In this document: positions 25,701-34,451 of the stretch, piece after piece
Layout: the number at the start of each line of letters is the position of its first letter
Position numbering within the stretch: position 1 is the first letter of the stretch
Source of the DNA: Cupidesulfovibrio sp000226255
Lineage (GTDB): Bacteria > Desulfobacterota > Desulfovibrionia > Desulfovibrionales > Desulfovibrionaceae
Length of the DNA stretch: 64,000 bases
Direction of reading: 5' to 3'
Assembly: GCF_003402415.2 (NCBI RefSeq)
Contig: NZ_AP036014.1
Coordinates: forward strand, 1,798,001-1,862,000
The notes under the pieces: generated by a model
What the model saw: only the letters and a program-made list of their open reading frames with translations
What the model was told of the DNA's origin: nothing
Databases searched by the model: none
Made by a program: the position numbers and the translations under genes

Positions 25701-27299
25701 ATGAAAGAGGGTTTCCGCTGGAGACTCGCCGTGGTGCTGGCCGTGCTGCTGTTCGCCGCGGCCTACGTGCTGCCGAGCCTGCCGGGCGTCAAGTCGTCGC
25801 CGCTGGGGCGGTTTCTGCCCGACAGCACCATCAGCCTCGGGCTCGACCTCATGGGCGGCATCCACCTGACGCTCGGCGTCGACGTGGACAAGGCCGTGGA
25901 AAACTCGCTGGCTCAGATGGGCCAGGACATCCGCACCATGGCGCGCGAGAAGGACGCCTTCGTGCTGCGCCCCCGCGTGCTGCCCGGCGACCGCATCGAG
26001 TTCGTGCTGGCCAAGGCAGAGCGGCGCGAGGTGCTGGGCGAACTGCTGGCCAGGCAGTTCCCGCAGCTCAGCGTTGCCGCGCCGCAGACCACCGATGACG
26101 GACAGTTGCGCTACGTGGCCACCATGAAGCCGGAATATCGCAAGACCATCAGCGATATGGCGCTGGAGCAGGCGGTCAAGACCATCCGCAACCGCATCGA
26201 CCAGTTCGGCGTGGCCGAACCGGACATCCGCAAGCAGCAGGACAACCGCATCCAGATCCAGCTGCCCGGCCTGCACGACACCCAGCGCGCCATCCAGATC
26301 ATCGGCCAGACGGCCCACCTGGAATTCCACATCGTGCGCGACGACGTGGACGCGGAAAAGGCCGCGCGCGGCATCGTGCCGCCCGGCACCGAGGTGCGGC
26401 CCATGGTCCGCCGCGGCGCCGACGGCAGCCAGTCCGAACTGCCCCTGGTGGTGGACAAGGAAGCCGTGCTCACCGGCGAATACGTGGCCGACGCGCGCCC
26501 CGGCTTCGACAATTTCAACCAGGCCTATGTGATGCTGACCTTCAACAGCCGCGGCGCGGCCATGTTCGAGCGCATCACCCAGGAAAACGTGCGCAAGCGC
26601 CTGGCCATCGTGCTGGACGGCAAGGTGTACTCCGCGCCGGTCATCCAGGAAAAGATCGGCGGCGGCCGCGCCAGCATCACCGGCAAGTTCTCCACGGCAG
26701 AGGCGCAGGACCTGGCCATCGTGCTGCGTGCGGGTTCCTTGCCCGCGCCGGTGAGCATTCTCGAAGAGCGTACCGTGGGTCCCTCGCTGGGCCAGGAATC
26801 CATCGACAAGGGCATCATGGCCGCCGTTGTCGGCGGCGCGGCGGTGATGCTGTTCATGGTGGTGTACTACGGCGTGTCGGGCCTTATCGCCGACGTCATG
26901 CTGTGCGTCACCGTGCTGCTCATCCTTGCGGGCATGGCCGCCTTCGGGGCCACCCTGACCCTGCCGGGCCTTGCGGGCATCGTGCTGACCCTGGGCATGG
27001 CCGTGGACGCCAACGTGCTGATCTACGAACGCATCCGCGAGGAACTGCGCAAGGGGCACACGGTGCTTTCCGCCATCCATGAAGGCTTCGACCGCGCCAC
27101 GCTGGCCATCACCGACTCGAACCTGACCACCATCATCGCGGCGGCCATCCTGTACCAGTTCGGCACCGGCCCGGTGCGGGGCTTTGCCGTCACGCTGTCG
27201 CTGGGCATCATCGCGTCCATGTTCACCGCCATCTTCGTCTCGCGCGTGGTCTTCCAGGCCTGGAAGGGCGGTTCGGGCGACAAACGCCTCAGCATATAG
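25701..27299 (+). CDS. secD: Protein translocase subunit SecD
   Basis: The 532-residue protein has an N-terminal membrane helix (residues 8-28), the motif LGLDLMGGIHLTLGVD, a large periplasmic domain (P1 head and base), and five C-terminal membrane helices (about 360-520) with TLPGLAGIVLTLGMAVDANVLIYERIREEL, the D-x-N/R proton-path motif. SecDF uses the proton gradient to pull exported proteins through SecYEG. Ribosome site AGGAGTCGCA precedes the ATG. Confidence 0.97.
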   Translation: MKEGFRWRLAVVLAVLLFAAAYVLPSLPGVKSSPLGRFLPDSTISLGLDLMGGIHLTLGVDVDKAVENSLAQMGQDIRTMAREKDAFVLRPRVLPGDRIEFVLAKAERREVLGELLARQFPQLSVAAPQTTDDGQLRYVATMKPEYRKTISDMALEQAVKTIRNRIDQFGVAEPDIRKQQDNRIQIQLPGLHDTQRAIQIIGQTAHLEFHIVRDDVDAEKAARGIVPPGTEVRPMVRRGADGSQSELPLVVDKEAVLTGEYVADARPGFDNFNQAYVMLTFNSRGAAMFERITQENVRKRLAIVLDGKVYSAPVIQEKIGGGRASITGKFSTAEAQDLAIVLRAGSLPAPVSILEERTVGPSLGQESIDKGIMAAVVGGAAVMLFMVVYYGVSGLIADVMLCVTVLLILAGMAAFGATLTLPGLAGIVLTLGMAVDANVLIYERIREELRKGHTVLSAIHEGFDRATLAITDSNLTTIIAAAILYQFGTGPVRGFAVTLSLGIIASMFTAIFVSRVVFQAWKGGSGDKRLSI

Positions 27300-27314
27300 C
27301 GGAGGAGAACCACA

Positions 27315-28400
27315 ATGGGTTTCTCGTTCATCCGGCATGACACCAATGTCGACTTCGTGGGCATGCGCCACAAGGCGTACGTGCTTTCCATCGTGCTCAT
27401 CCTCGTGGGCCTGCTGTCCATCGTCTTCAAGGGCGGGCTGACCTACGGCATCGACTTCGCGGGCGGGGCCATCGTGCAGGTGAAGTTCGACCGCCCCGTG
27501 GCCGACGACACCCTGAAGAAGAGCCTGGAAGGCGCCAACCTGCCTGGCCTTGCCGTGCAGCGTTTCGGCGAGGGCGAAACCGAATACCTCATCCGCATCT
27601 CGAACTCCGACGAATCGACCGATGTCATCCGCACGGCGGTCACCGCGGCGTTGAAGGCCAACATCAAGGACGCCAGCTTCGAGGTGCAGCGTCTGGAGAT
27701 GGTCGGCCCCAAGGTGGGCGCGGATCTCAAGAGCAAGGCGGTGGAGGCGCTGTACTACGCGGTGCTGCTTATCGCCATCTACATCTCCGGCCGGTTCGAG
27801 CGCCGCTGGATGGCGTCTGCCGTCATGGCGGGCACCCTTGCGGGCGGCATGTACCTGCTGGGGATCATCGGAGTGCCCCGGTTGTGGCTGGTGCCGTTCT
27901 CGCTGGTGCTCACCATGGTGCTGTGCTGGAAGCTGCGGCTCAACTTCGCCCTGGGGGCCATCGTGGCGCTGGTGCACGACGTGCTCATCACCCTGGGCGT
28001 GCTCTCCCTGCTGGACAAGGAAGTGGACCTGAACATCGTGGCGGCCATCCTGACCCTGGTGGGCTACTCGCTTAACGACACCATCATCGTCTACGACCGC
28101 ATCCGCGAAACGCTGCGCACCCACCGCAAGGAATGGACGTATGCGCGCATCATCAACGCCAGCATCAACCAGACGCTCAGCCGCACCATCCTGACGGGCG
28201 GCACCACGCTGGTGGTCATTCTGGCGCTGTTCGTGCTGGGCGGCGGGGTCATCCACGACTTCGCGCTGACCATGCTGGTGGGCGTGTTCGTGGGCATCCT
28301 GTCCTCCATCTTCGTGGCGAGCCCGGTGCTGCTGCACTTCGGCATGCCCGAGGAAGAAAAGGAACCCGCGCCCCGCGTGGGCCAGGAAGGGGCCGTGTAG
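27315..28400 (+). CDS. secF: Protein translocase subunit SecF
   Basis: The 361-residue partner of SecD. It has the first membrane helix at about 20-40, YGIDFAGGAIVQVKFDRP after it, and the second helix bundle with VGYSLNDTIIVYDRIRETLR and ASINQTLSRTILTGGTTL. It starts 15 bases after secD with GGAGGAGAACCACA upstream. The C-terminus is a short charged tail. Confidence 0.97.
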   Translation: MGFSFIRHDTNVDFVGMRHKAYVLSIVLILVGLLSIVFKGGLTYGIDFAGGAIVQVKFDRPVADDTLKKSLEGANLPGLAVQRFGEGETEYLIRISNSDESTDVIRTAVTAALKANIKDASFEVQRLEMVGPKVGADLKSKAVEALYYAVLLIAIYISGRFERRWMASAVMAGTLAGGMYLLGIIGVPRLWLVPFSLVLTMVLCWKLRLNFALGAIVALVHDVLITLGVLSLLDKEVDLNIVAAILTLVGYSLNDTIIVYDRIRETLRTHRKEWTYARIINASINQTLSRTILTGGTTLVVILALFVLGGGVIHDFALTMLVGVFVGILSSIFVASPVLLHFGMPEEEKEPAPRVGQEGAV

Positions 28401-28430
28401 GCAGCCTTTTCAGGTTCGCATCAGAAATGG

Positions 28431-28460
28431 ACGGGCGGCGCGCAGGTGCCGCCCGTTTTT
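28431..28460 (+). terminator. Intrinsic terminator after secF
   Basis: ACGGGCGGC and GCCGCCCGT form a 9-bp stem with an 8-base loop, followed by four T. Located 30 bases after the secF stop. Confidence 0.85.
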
Positions 28461-28542
28461 CATGTTATCATCCCAAATCGCCGTTCGATGCGGCATGGGG
28501 GAACGAAATCGCGCCAGGCTGCCGCCCAAGGCATGATGGCGG

Positions 28543-28572
28543 TTGCTTTTTTTCGTGTTCAGGCGTTATCCT
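28543..28572 (+). promoter_or_regulatory. Candidate promoter of the cytochrome c/oxidase locus
   Basis: TTGCTT (28543-28548) and TATCCT (28567-28572) are spaced by 18 bases and match the sigma-70 hexamers at four positions each. It lies upstream of the first small cytochrome gene after the secF terminator. Weak match, so low confidence. Confidence 0.35.
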
Positions 28573-28610
28573 ACGGGTACTTGCAATCGTTTTTGTCCCG
28601 TGGAGGCGAC

Positions 28611-28943
28611 ATGAAGGCAATCGTTGCGGGTGGGGCGCTGGCCGCCCTGCTGGTCGGGGCGGCCCTGGGGGCCATGACGGTCCCGGCAGTTCCGGCCCTG
28701 GCGGCGGACGGCGCGGCGCTGTACGCGCAGTGCGCGGGTTGCCACGGCGATGACGGCGGCAAGGCAGCCCTTGGGGCAGCGCGCCCCGTGAAGGGGCAAA
28801 CTGCCGAAGCCCTGTACGGCAAACTGAAAGGCTATGCCGAGGGCAGCTACGGCGGATCGAAAAAGGCCGTCATGGCGGGGGTCGCCAAGAAGCTTTCGGA
28901 CGAGGACATGCGGGCCTTGGCCGCGCACATGGCCTCCTTTTAG
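28611..28943 (+). CDS. Small monohaem cytochrome c, c553-like paralogue
   Basis: The 110-residue precursor has a signal peptide (about residues 1-31, ending PALA-A) and one haem site CAGCH (41-45). The C-terminal half (KLKGYAEGSYGGSKKAVMAGV) closely follows the next gene, so the two are tandem paralogues. No second CxxCH. RBS GGAGG four bases before the ATG at 28611 decides the start; an upstream frame start at 28446 is not supported. It is periplasmic and probably an electron donor to the oxidase encoded downstream. Confidence 0.9.
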   Translation: MKAIVAGGALAALLVGAALGAMTVPAVPALAADGAALYAQCAGCHGDDGGKAALGAARPVKGQTAEALYGKLKGYAEGSYGGSKKAVMAGVAKKLSDEDMRALAAHMASF

Positions 28944-29030
28944 AGCCGACCGCCGCACAGGGCACGCCTGCGGGGCCTGCCCGTCGAACGGTCTGGTAAA
29001 ACAGGCATCATCAAGAACAGGAGAACTCGC

Positions 29031-29339
29031 ATGAAACGCATTCTTGTGATCATGAGCATCTGTGCCGCCCTTGCCTTCGGCATTTCCGCTGCAGTGGCCG
29101 CCGACGGCGCCGCCCTGTACAAGTCCTGCGTTGGCTGTCACGGGGCCGACGGCTCCAAGGTGGCCATGGGCGTAGGCCAGCCCGTGAAGGGCCAGAAGGC
29201 CGACGAACTGTTCAAGAAGCTGAAGGGCTACGCAGACGGCAGCTATGGCGGCGAGAAGAAGGCCGTCATGACCAACCTCGTCAAGCGCTATTCCGACGAG
29301 GAAATGAAGGCCATGGCCGATTACATGTCCAAGCTGTAG
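29031..29339 (+). CDS. cyf: Cytochrome c553
   Basis: The 102-residue precursor has a signal peptide cut after AVA (residue 23) and a mature 79-residue monohaem cytochrome with CVGCH (33-37) and the C-terminal Met ligand region. From memory it differs from D. vulgaris Miyazaki cytochrome c553 at only a few positions around residues 41-48. In Desulfovibrio it carries electrons in the periplasm, for example from formate dehydrogenase or to the oxidase. It lies between its paralogue and the Sco gene; ribosome site is AGGAG before the ATG. Confidence 0.95.
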   Translation: MKRILVIMSICAALAFGISAAVAADGAALYKSCVGCHGADGSKVAMGVGQPVKGQKADELFKKLKGYADGSYGGEKKAVMTNLVKRYSDEEMKAMADYMSKL

Positions 29340-29349
29340 GAGCCTGACG

Positions 29350-30618
29350 ATGCGCGTCCGCCATCATGACCTGACGAGTGTTGGCGTGCGCGCGCTTGCC
29401 GCCACGGCCTTGTTGCTTGGTTTGATCGCATCGTGCGCCACGGGGGCGTGGGCGACGGCTCCGTCCGTCGGCCATGCCCCCGTTCTCGTGGCTGCCGTCG
29501 ATGCCTCCCCGGCCTCCCCGACCACGCCGGGCGATGCCGGGCATGGCGGACATAACGGACATGCCGGGCAGGGTAGCGCCACCATGCCCGACGATCCTGC
29601 GGAGCACACTGGGCATGCGGGGTCCGCGGGCCACGCCCCGGCCACTGCAGCACCCGCCCAGGATGCCCATGTCGGCCACGGCGTGGCCGACGCCGCACAG
29701 CCCCCGGCGGAGCACGTGCACCCGGTGCCCCCGCCCACCACAGGCAAACTCGGCCAGCCAACGCCCGCGGGTCAGTCCGGCCAGCCGCCTCAAGGAGCCC
29801 AGCCTTCTTTGGCGGGGGTGGACGAGCGCCTCGGCGAGATCATCCCCGAAGGCGTCCTGCTGCGCGACGAGATGGGCAACCCCATCGACCCGCGCAGCCT
29901 GATGGACGTGCCGGTGATCATCGCACCCATCTATTATTCCTGCCCCACCGTGTGCAACATGCTGCAAAGCTCGCTGGCGCGGGTGTTGCCGCAGATTTCT
30001 CTGCAACCGGGCAAGGACTATCGCGTGCTGTCCGTGAGTTTTGACGAGACGGACACCCCCCAACTGGCCGCGCGCAAGAAGCAGAACTATTTCGCGGCGA
30101 TGAATTTTTCCTATCCGGAAGACGGCTGGCGCTTCCTGTCCGGCGACCTTGCGTCCATCAACAGGTTCATGGACGCCATCGGCTTCCGGTTCACCCGGCA
30201 GGGGCGCGACTTCATCCACCCCGTGGTGCTGGTGGTCACCGCGCCGGGGGGCAAGGTGGTGCGCTACCTGTACGGCCAGAACTTCATGCCCTTCGACCTG
30301 ACCATGGCCGTCACGGAAGCCTCGCACGGCACCATCGGCCTGTCGGTGAAGCGCGTGCTGTCGTACTGCTTCACCTACGACCCGGAAGGGCGGCGCTACG
30401 TGTTCGACTTCATGCGCATCGCCGGGCTGATCATCCTGTTCGGCGCGGCGGTGCTGCTGTTCGTGCTGGTGCGGGGCGGCCCGCGCAAGAAGGAACGCAA
30501 GGAACCGGAAGGCACGCCCACGTCTGGCACGCCCACGGAAGGCACGCCCCCTTCCGGCGCATCTTCATCCGATCTGCCTCCGTCAGATTCGCCAAAGCCG
30601 GGGCCTCCCCAGGGCTAG
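29350..30618 (+). CDS. Sco1/SenC/PrrC-type copper chaperone with His-rich and Pro-rich extensions
   Basis: The 422-residue protein has the Sco thioredoxin fold with the copper-binding pair CPTVC (198-202) and a later His in FIHPVVLV. Before it lies a secretion signal or anchor (about residues 12-35) and a 120-residue low-complexity stretch with many HxGH/GHAGH clusters (residues 63-125), which could bind copper. A membrane helix (about 358-380) and a Thr/Pro/Ser-rich tail end the protein. The Sco role is CuA assembly in oxidase subunit II, encoded four genes downstream. The extensions are unlike the roughly 200-residue family norm. Confidence 0.88.
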   Translation: MRVRHHDLTSVGVRALAATALLLGLIASCATGAWATAPSVGHAPVLVAAVDASPASPTTPGDAGHGGHNGHAGQGSATMPDDPAEHTGHAGSAGHAPATAAPAQDAHVGHGVADAAQPPAEHVHPVPPPTTGKLGQPTPAGQSGQPPQGAQPSLAGVDERLGEIIPEGVLLRDEMGNPIDPRSLMDVPVIIAPIYYSCPTVCNMLQSSLARVLPQISLQPGKDYRVLSVSFDETDTPQLAARKKQNYFAAMNFSYPEDGWRFLSGDLASINRFMDAIGFRFTRQGRDFIHPVVLVVTAPGGKVVRYLYGQNFMPFDLTMAVTEASHGTIGLSVKRVLSYCFTYDPEGRRYVFDFMRIAGLIILFGAAVLLFVLVRGGPRKKERKEPEGTPTSGTPTEGTPPSGASSSDLPPSDSPKPGPPQG

Positions 30619-30712
30619 GCCGCCAATTCGGCCTGCTGCGTCCGACGGTTCGGTTCCGTTGTCAGTTCTTATTCCCGGTTCACTGCCCGTACCAGCTACA
30701 GGAGATCATCGC

Positions 30713-32338
30713 ATGAGCGCAGACGCGCACGACCACCCGAACTTCTTCCAGCCGCTGCCCGGCACGAAGGGAGGGATTGCCTCGTGGATCTTCAGCACCG
30801 ATCACAAGCGCATCGGCATGCTGTACCTGTACTGCATCGTCGCCATGTTCCTGGTGGGGCTGACGCTGGGCTTCCTGATCCGGCTGGAACTCATCGCGCC
30901 GGGTCGCACCATCATGGGGCCGCAGACCTACAACGCGCTGTTCACCCTGCACGGGGTGGTGATGATCTTCCTGGTGGTCATCCCCAGCATTCCCGCCGCG
31001 TTCGGCAACATCTTCCTGCCCATCCAGATCGGGGCGGAGGACGTGTCCTTTCCCCGGCTGAACATCTTTTCATGGTGGCTGTACATCATCGGCGCGTTGC
31101 TGGCCGTTGTCTCGCTGGTCACCGGCAAGGGTGCGCCCGACACCGGCTGGACCTTTTACGTGCCTTTCAGCGCGGTGACCACCACCAACGTGGACGTGGC
31201 GGTCATCGCCGTGTTCATCCTGGGCTTTTCGTCGATTCTCACGGGGCTCAACTTCATTACCACCCTGCATCGGCTGCGCGCCCCCGGCATGACCTGGACG
31301 CGCCTGCCGCTGTTCTGCTGGTCGCTGTACGCCACGGGCTGGATTCAGGTGCTGGCCACGCCGGTGCTCGGCATCACCGTGCTGCTCATCTTTGCCGAGC
31401 GGGTGCTGGGCGTGGGGCTGTTCGACCCCTCGCGCGGGGGCGACCCCATCCTGTACCAGCACCTGTTCTGGATCTATTCGCACCCGGCGGTGTACATCAT
31501 GATCCTGCCCGCCATGGGCGTGATTTCCGAAATCCTGCCGGTGTTCGCGCGCAAGCCCATCTTCGGCTACAAGATGATTGCCTTTTCCAGCCTTGCCATC
31601 GCGTTTGCCGGGTCGCTGGTGTGGGCGCACCACATGTTCGTCAGCGGCATGAGCGACACTGCGGTGATGGTCTTCTCGTTCCTGACCTTCGTGGTGGCCA
31701 TTCCCTCGGCCATCAAGGTCTTCAACTGGGTTTCCACGCTGTACAAGGGGTCCATCCGGGTGGAACCGCCCCTGTGGTACGCGCTGGCGTTCATCTTTCT
31801 GTTTTCCATCGGCGGCCTGACGGGCCTTGTGCTGGGCGCGGCGGGCACTGACGTGCATGTGCACGACACCTATTTCGTGGTGGCGCACTTCCACTACGTG
31901 ATTTTCGGGGGGCTCGGCTTTGGGCTGTTCGGGGCCATGCACTACTGGTTCCCCAAGGTCTATGGACGCATGTACGACAAGCGCATCGCCAACTGGTCGT
32001 GTCTGATCGCCTTCGTGGGCTTCAACATCCTGTATTTTCCCATGTTCATCATCGGGTTGCAGGGCATGCCGCGCCGCTACTACGACTACCTGCCCAAGTA
32101 CGCAGATGGGCACTTCATCTCCACCATGGGGTCGTGGGTGCTGGCGGCCGGGCTGCTGCTGATGTTCTGGAACCTGTGGCGGGGCATTCGCCACGGCAAG
32201 CCCGTGGGCCGCAACCCGTGGGGCGCGGCCACGCTGGAATGGATGGTGCCTTCCCCACCGCCGCACCACAACTTCGACGTCGAGCCCGTGGTCACGCACG
32301 GCCCCTACGACTACACGGGGGTGAAGCCCGATGCATGA
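30713..32338 (+). CDS. Cytochrome c oxidase subunit I
   Basis: The 541-residue haem-copper oxidase core has 12 membrane helices. CuB and high-spin haem ligands are visible: WIYSHPAVYIMILPAMGVISE (helix VI with the cross-linked His-Tyr), WAHHMFVSGM, and DTYFVVAHFHYV. The HPAVY sequence without the helix VI Glu and the preceding YS place it in the A2 subgroup of type A oxidases. AGGAG eight bases before ATG 30713 decides the start. The next gene overlaps by eight bases. The oxidase reduces oxygen, in this anaerobe presumably for detoxification or limited respiration. Confidence 0.96.
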   Translation: MSADAHDHPNFFQPLPGTKGGIASWIFSTDHKRIGMLYLYCIVAMFLVGLTLGFLIRLELIAPGRTIMGPQTYNALFTLHGVVMIFLVVIPSIPAAFGNIFLPIQIGAEDVSFPRLNIFSWWLYIIGALLAVVSLVTGKGAPDTGWTFYVPFSAVTTTNVDVAVIAVFILGFSSILTGLNFITTLHRLRAPGMTWTRLPLFCWSLYATGWIQVLATPVLGITVLLIFAERVLGVGLFDPSRGGDPILYQHLFWIYSHPAVYIMILPAMGVISEILPVFARKPIFGYKMIAFSSLAIAFAGSLVWAHHMFVSGMSDTAVMVFSFLTFVVAIPSAIKVFNWVSTLYKGSIRVEPPLWYALAFIFLFSIGGLTGLVLGAAGTDVHVHDTYFVVAHFHYVIFGGLGFGLFGAMHYWFPKVYGRMYDKRIANWSCLIAFVGFNILYFPMFIIGLQGMPRRYYDYLPKYADGHFISTMGSWVLAAGLLLMFWNLWRGIRHGKPVGRNPWGAATLEWMVPSPPPHHNFDVEPVVTHGPYDYTGVKPDA

Positions 32339-32927
32339 GCACCGCGACTACGAAGGGGCCAAGATAGGCATGTGGCTCTTCCTGTTCACGGAAGTGCTGC
32401 TGTTCGGCGGGCTGTTCCTGCTCTATGCCGTGTACCTGCACCGCTACCCGGCGGAATTCCATGCCGCGGGCAAGGACTTGAGCCGTATCTTCGGCACGGC
32501 CAACACCATCGTGCTCATTACCAGTTCGCTGTTCATGGCGCTGGCCATCAGCGCGCTGCAACGCGGCAAGGTGCTGCTTTCGCAGCGGCTTGTGCTGCTT
32601 ACGGTGGCCCTGGCCGGGGTGTTCCTGGTGAACAAGTTCTTCGAGTGGAGCGCCAAGATAAGCCACGGCATCTATCCAGACAGCCCCGCGCTGCTCAAGC
32701 TGCCGCCCGGCGAGATGGTGTTCTTCAACCTGTACTACCTGATGACCGGGCTGCACGGCATCCACGTGATCATCGGCGGTGCCGTGCTGCTGTATGGCTG
32801 GCACCTGATGCGCGTGGGCCGGGTGACTCCGGAGCACTTCGTGTTCCTGGAAAACGGCGGGCTGTACTGGCACCTGGTGGACCTGGTGTGGATCTACCTG
32901 TTTCCGCTCTTCTATCTTGTGGTCTAG
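32331..32927 (+). CDS. Cytochrome c oxidase subunit III
   Basis: The 198-residue protein has five hydrophobic segments and the subunit III motifs LFLFTEVLLFGGLFLLY and YYLMTGLHGIHVIIG, with GLYWHLVDLVWIYLFPLFYL at the C-terminus. The length fits the five-helix bacterial form. It starts inside the end of subunit I and is 9 bases from the next gene. Confidence 0.95.
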   Translation: MHEHRDYEGAKIGMWLFLFTEVLLFGGLFLLYAVYLHRYPAEFHAAGKDLSRIFGTANTIVLITSSLFMALAISALQRGKVLLSQRLVLLTVALAGVFLVNKFFEWSAKISHGIYPDSPALLKLPPGEMVFFNLYYLMTGLHGIHVIIGGAVLLYGWHLMRVGRVTPEHFVFLENGGLYWHLVDLVWIYLFPLFYLVV

Positions 32928-32936
32928 GGGGCCAGC

Positions 32937-33227
32937 ATGACCGGACACGACACAGAGCACCACGCCGTCCCGGCGCGCACCAACATGCTGGTGTGGGCGG
33001 CCCTGATGATGCTGACCGCCATCACCGTGGGCGTTACCGCCTACGACTTCGGTTTCCTGAACGTGGTGGTGGCGCTGAGCGTGGCCACAACCAAGGCGGG
33101 GCTGGTCATCCTGTGGTTCATGCACCTGCGCTACGAGGGCAGGGTCATACGGCTGATGGTGTTCACGGCCTTCGTCATCCTTGCCATCGCCATCGGGTTC
33201 ACCTTCTTCGACGTGGCCTACAGGTAG
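32937..33227 (+). CDS. Cytochrome c oxidase subunit IV (CyoD/COX4-like)
   Basis: The 96-residue protein has three hydrophobic segments (about 19-35, 41-65 and 70-92), including WFMHLRYEGRVIRLMVFTAF, a hallmark of the bacterial prokaryotic COX4 family. It lies between subunits III and II. It likely helps assembly or stability rather than catalysis. Confidence 0.85.
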   Translation: MTGHDTEHHAVPARTNMLVWAALMMLTAITVGVTAYDFGFLNVVVALSVATTKAGLVILWFMHLRYEGRVIRLMVFTAFVILAIAIGFTFFDVAYR

Positions 33228-33233
33228 GTTGCC

Positions 33234-34451
33234 ATGTATCCGCAATCATTGACGCCCGTGCAGCAGGTGGACCTTGCGTTCGCCATCATCTTCGGGTTTT
33301 CGGTATTCGTGCTGCTGGCCATCACCGCAGCCATGCTGTGGTTCGTGTGGCGCTACCACGAATCGCGCCACCCCGTTGCCGCGCAGTTCTCCGGCAACGT
33401 TCCCGCCGAGATCGCCTGGACGGTGATTCCCTCCATCATCGTCATGGGCCTGTTCTACTACGGGTGGGAGGGCTACAAGGCCCTGCGCACCGTGCCAGAG
33501 GGCGCCATGGAGGTTAAGGTGACCGCCCGCATGTGGTCGTGGGTGTTCGAATACCCCGGCGGCAAGCGGAACAGCGTGCTGGTGGCGCCCGTGGACACCC
33601 CGGTGAAGCTGCGCATGACCAGCGTGGATGTGCTGCACAGCCTGTTCGTGCCCGCCTTCCGCATCAAGATGGACACCGTGCCCGGCATGGAAACCTATGC
33701 CTGGTTCAAGGCCGACCGCCCCGGAGAGTATGACCTGCTGTGCGCCGAATACTGCGGGCTGAAGCACGCCAACATGATCACCACGGTGAAGGTGGTGGAC
33801 AAGCCTGCCTTCGATGTCTGGCTGGCCAGCACCGAGGCCCCCGGCGGCAAGGGCAGGGCGCTGATGGAAACGTACGGCTGCATCTCGTGCCATTCGCTGG
33901 ACGGAACGCCAGGCGTCGGTCCCACCTTCAGGGACCTGTACGGGGCCGAACGCGAGGTGGCCCTGCCCGACGGCACGAAACGCAAGGTGTTCGCCGACGA
34001 AGGGTATCTGCGCCGCGCCTTCACCGACCCCAACGGCGAACTGGTAGTGGGCTACGACCCCATCATGCCGTCCACCGAGGGCATGGTGCCGCAAGAAGAC
34101 ATGGAACAGATGCTGGCCTGGCTGATGCACGGCAATGAGGTGGGGCGCGAGGAGGGCAGGCGGCTGATGGAGGCCGAAGGCTGCATCTCGTGCCATTCCA
34201 CCGACGGTTCGATCATTGCCGGGCCCAGCCTGAAGGGGCTGTGGAACGCCCCCTCCACCGTGCTGCGCGACGGCAAGGAACAACAGGTCACCGCCGATGA
34301 TGCGTACCTGCGCGCCAAGATCGCCAATGCTCAGTCGCTGGGCACGGTGAAGGGCTACGACCCCATGATGCCGCCGTATGAGCACCTGACGCCGGATCAA
34401 CTCGGGGCCATGGTGGAGTACATCAAGTCCCTCGGTGAGCACGCACATTGA
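33234..34451 (+). CDS. Cytochrome c oxidase subunit II with two haem c domains
   Basis: The 405-residue protein has two N-terminal membrane helices (17-38 and 60-78), then the CuA cupredoxin domain with ligands H135, C170, E172, C174, H178 and M181. Two consecutive cytochrome c domains follow, with CISCH at 216-220 and 317-321 and candidate Met ligands in GYDPIMP and GYDPMMP. A caa3-type subunit II normally has one haem c. Two have been reported for the D. vulgaris enzyme (from memory). The likely donors are the small cytochromes encoded upstream. The stop codon overlaps the start of the haem synthase gene (TGATG). Confidence 0.96.
   Translation: MYPQSLTPVQQVDLAFAIIFGFSVFVLLAITAAMLWFVWRYHESRHPVAAQFSGNVPAEIAWTVIPSIIVMGLFYYGWEGYKALRTVPEGAMEVKVTARMWSWVFEYPGGKRNSVLVAPVDTPVKLRMTSVDVLHSLFVPAFRIKMDTVPGMETYAWFKADRPGEYDLLCAEYCGLKHANMITTVKVVDKPAFDVWLASTEAPGGKGRALMETYGCISCHSLDGTPGVGPTFRDLYGAEREVALPDGTKRKVFADEGYLRRAFTDPNGELVVGYDPIMPSTEGMVPQEDMEQMLAWLMHGNEVGREEGRRLMEAEGCISCHSTDGSIIAGPSLKGLWNAPSTVLRDGKEQQVTADDAYLRAKIANAQSLGTVKGYDPMMPPYEHLTPDQLGAMVEYIKSLGEHAH

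Noticed and set aside
23048..28337. Long minus-strand frames (to 25600 and to 28337) opposite the antiporter and secDF
   Set aside because: They have no ribosome sites or family motifs and lie opposite well-supported genes.
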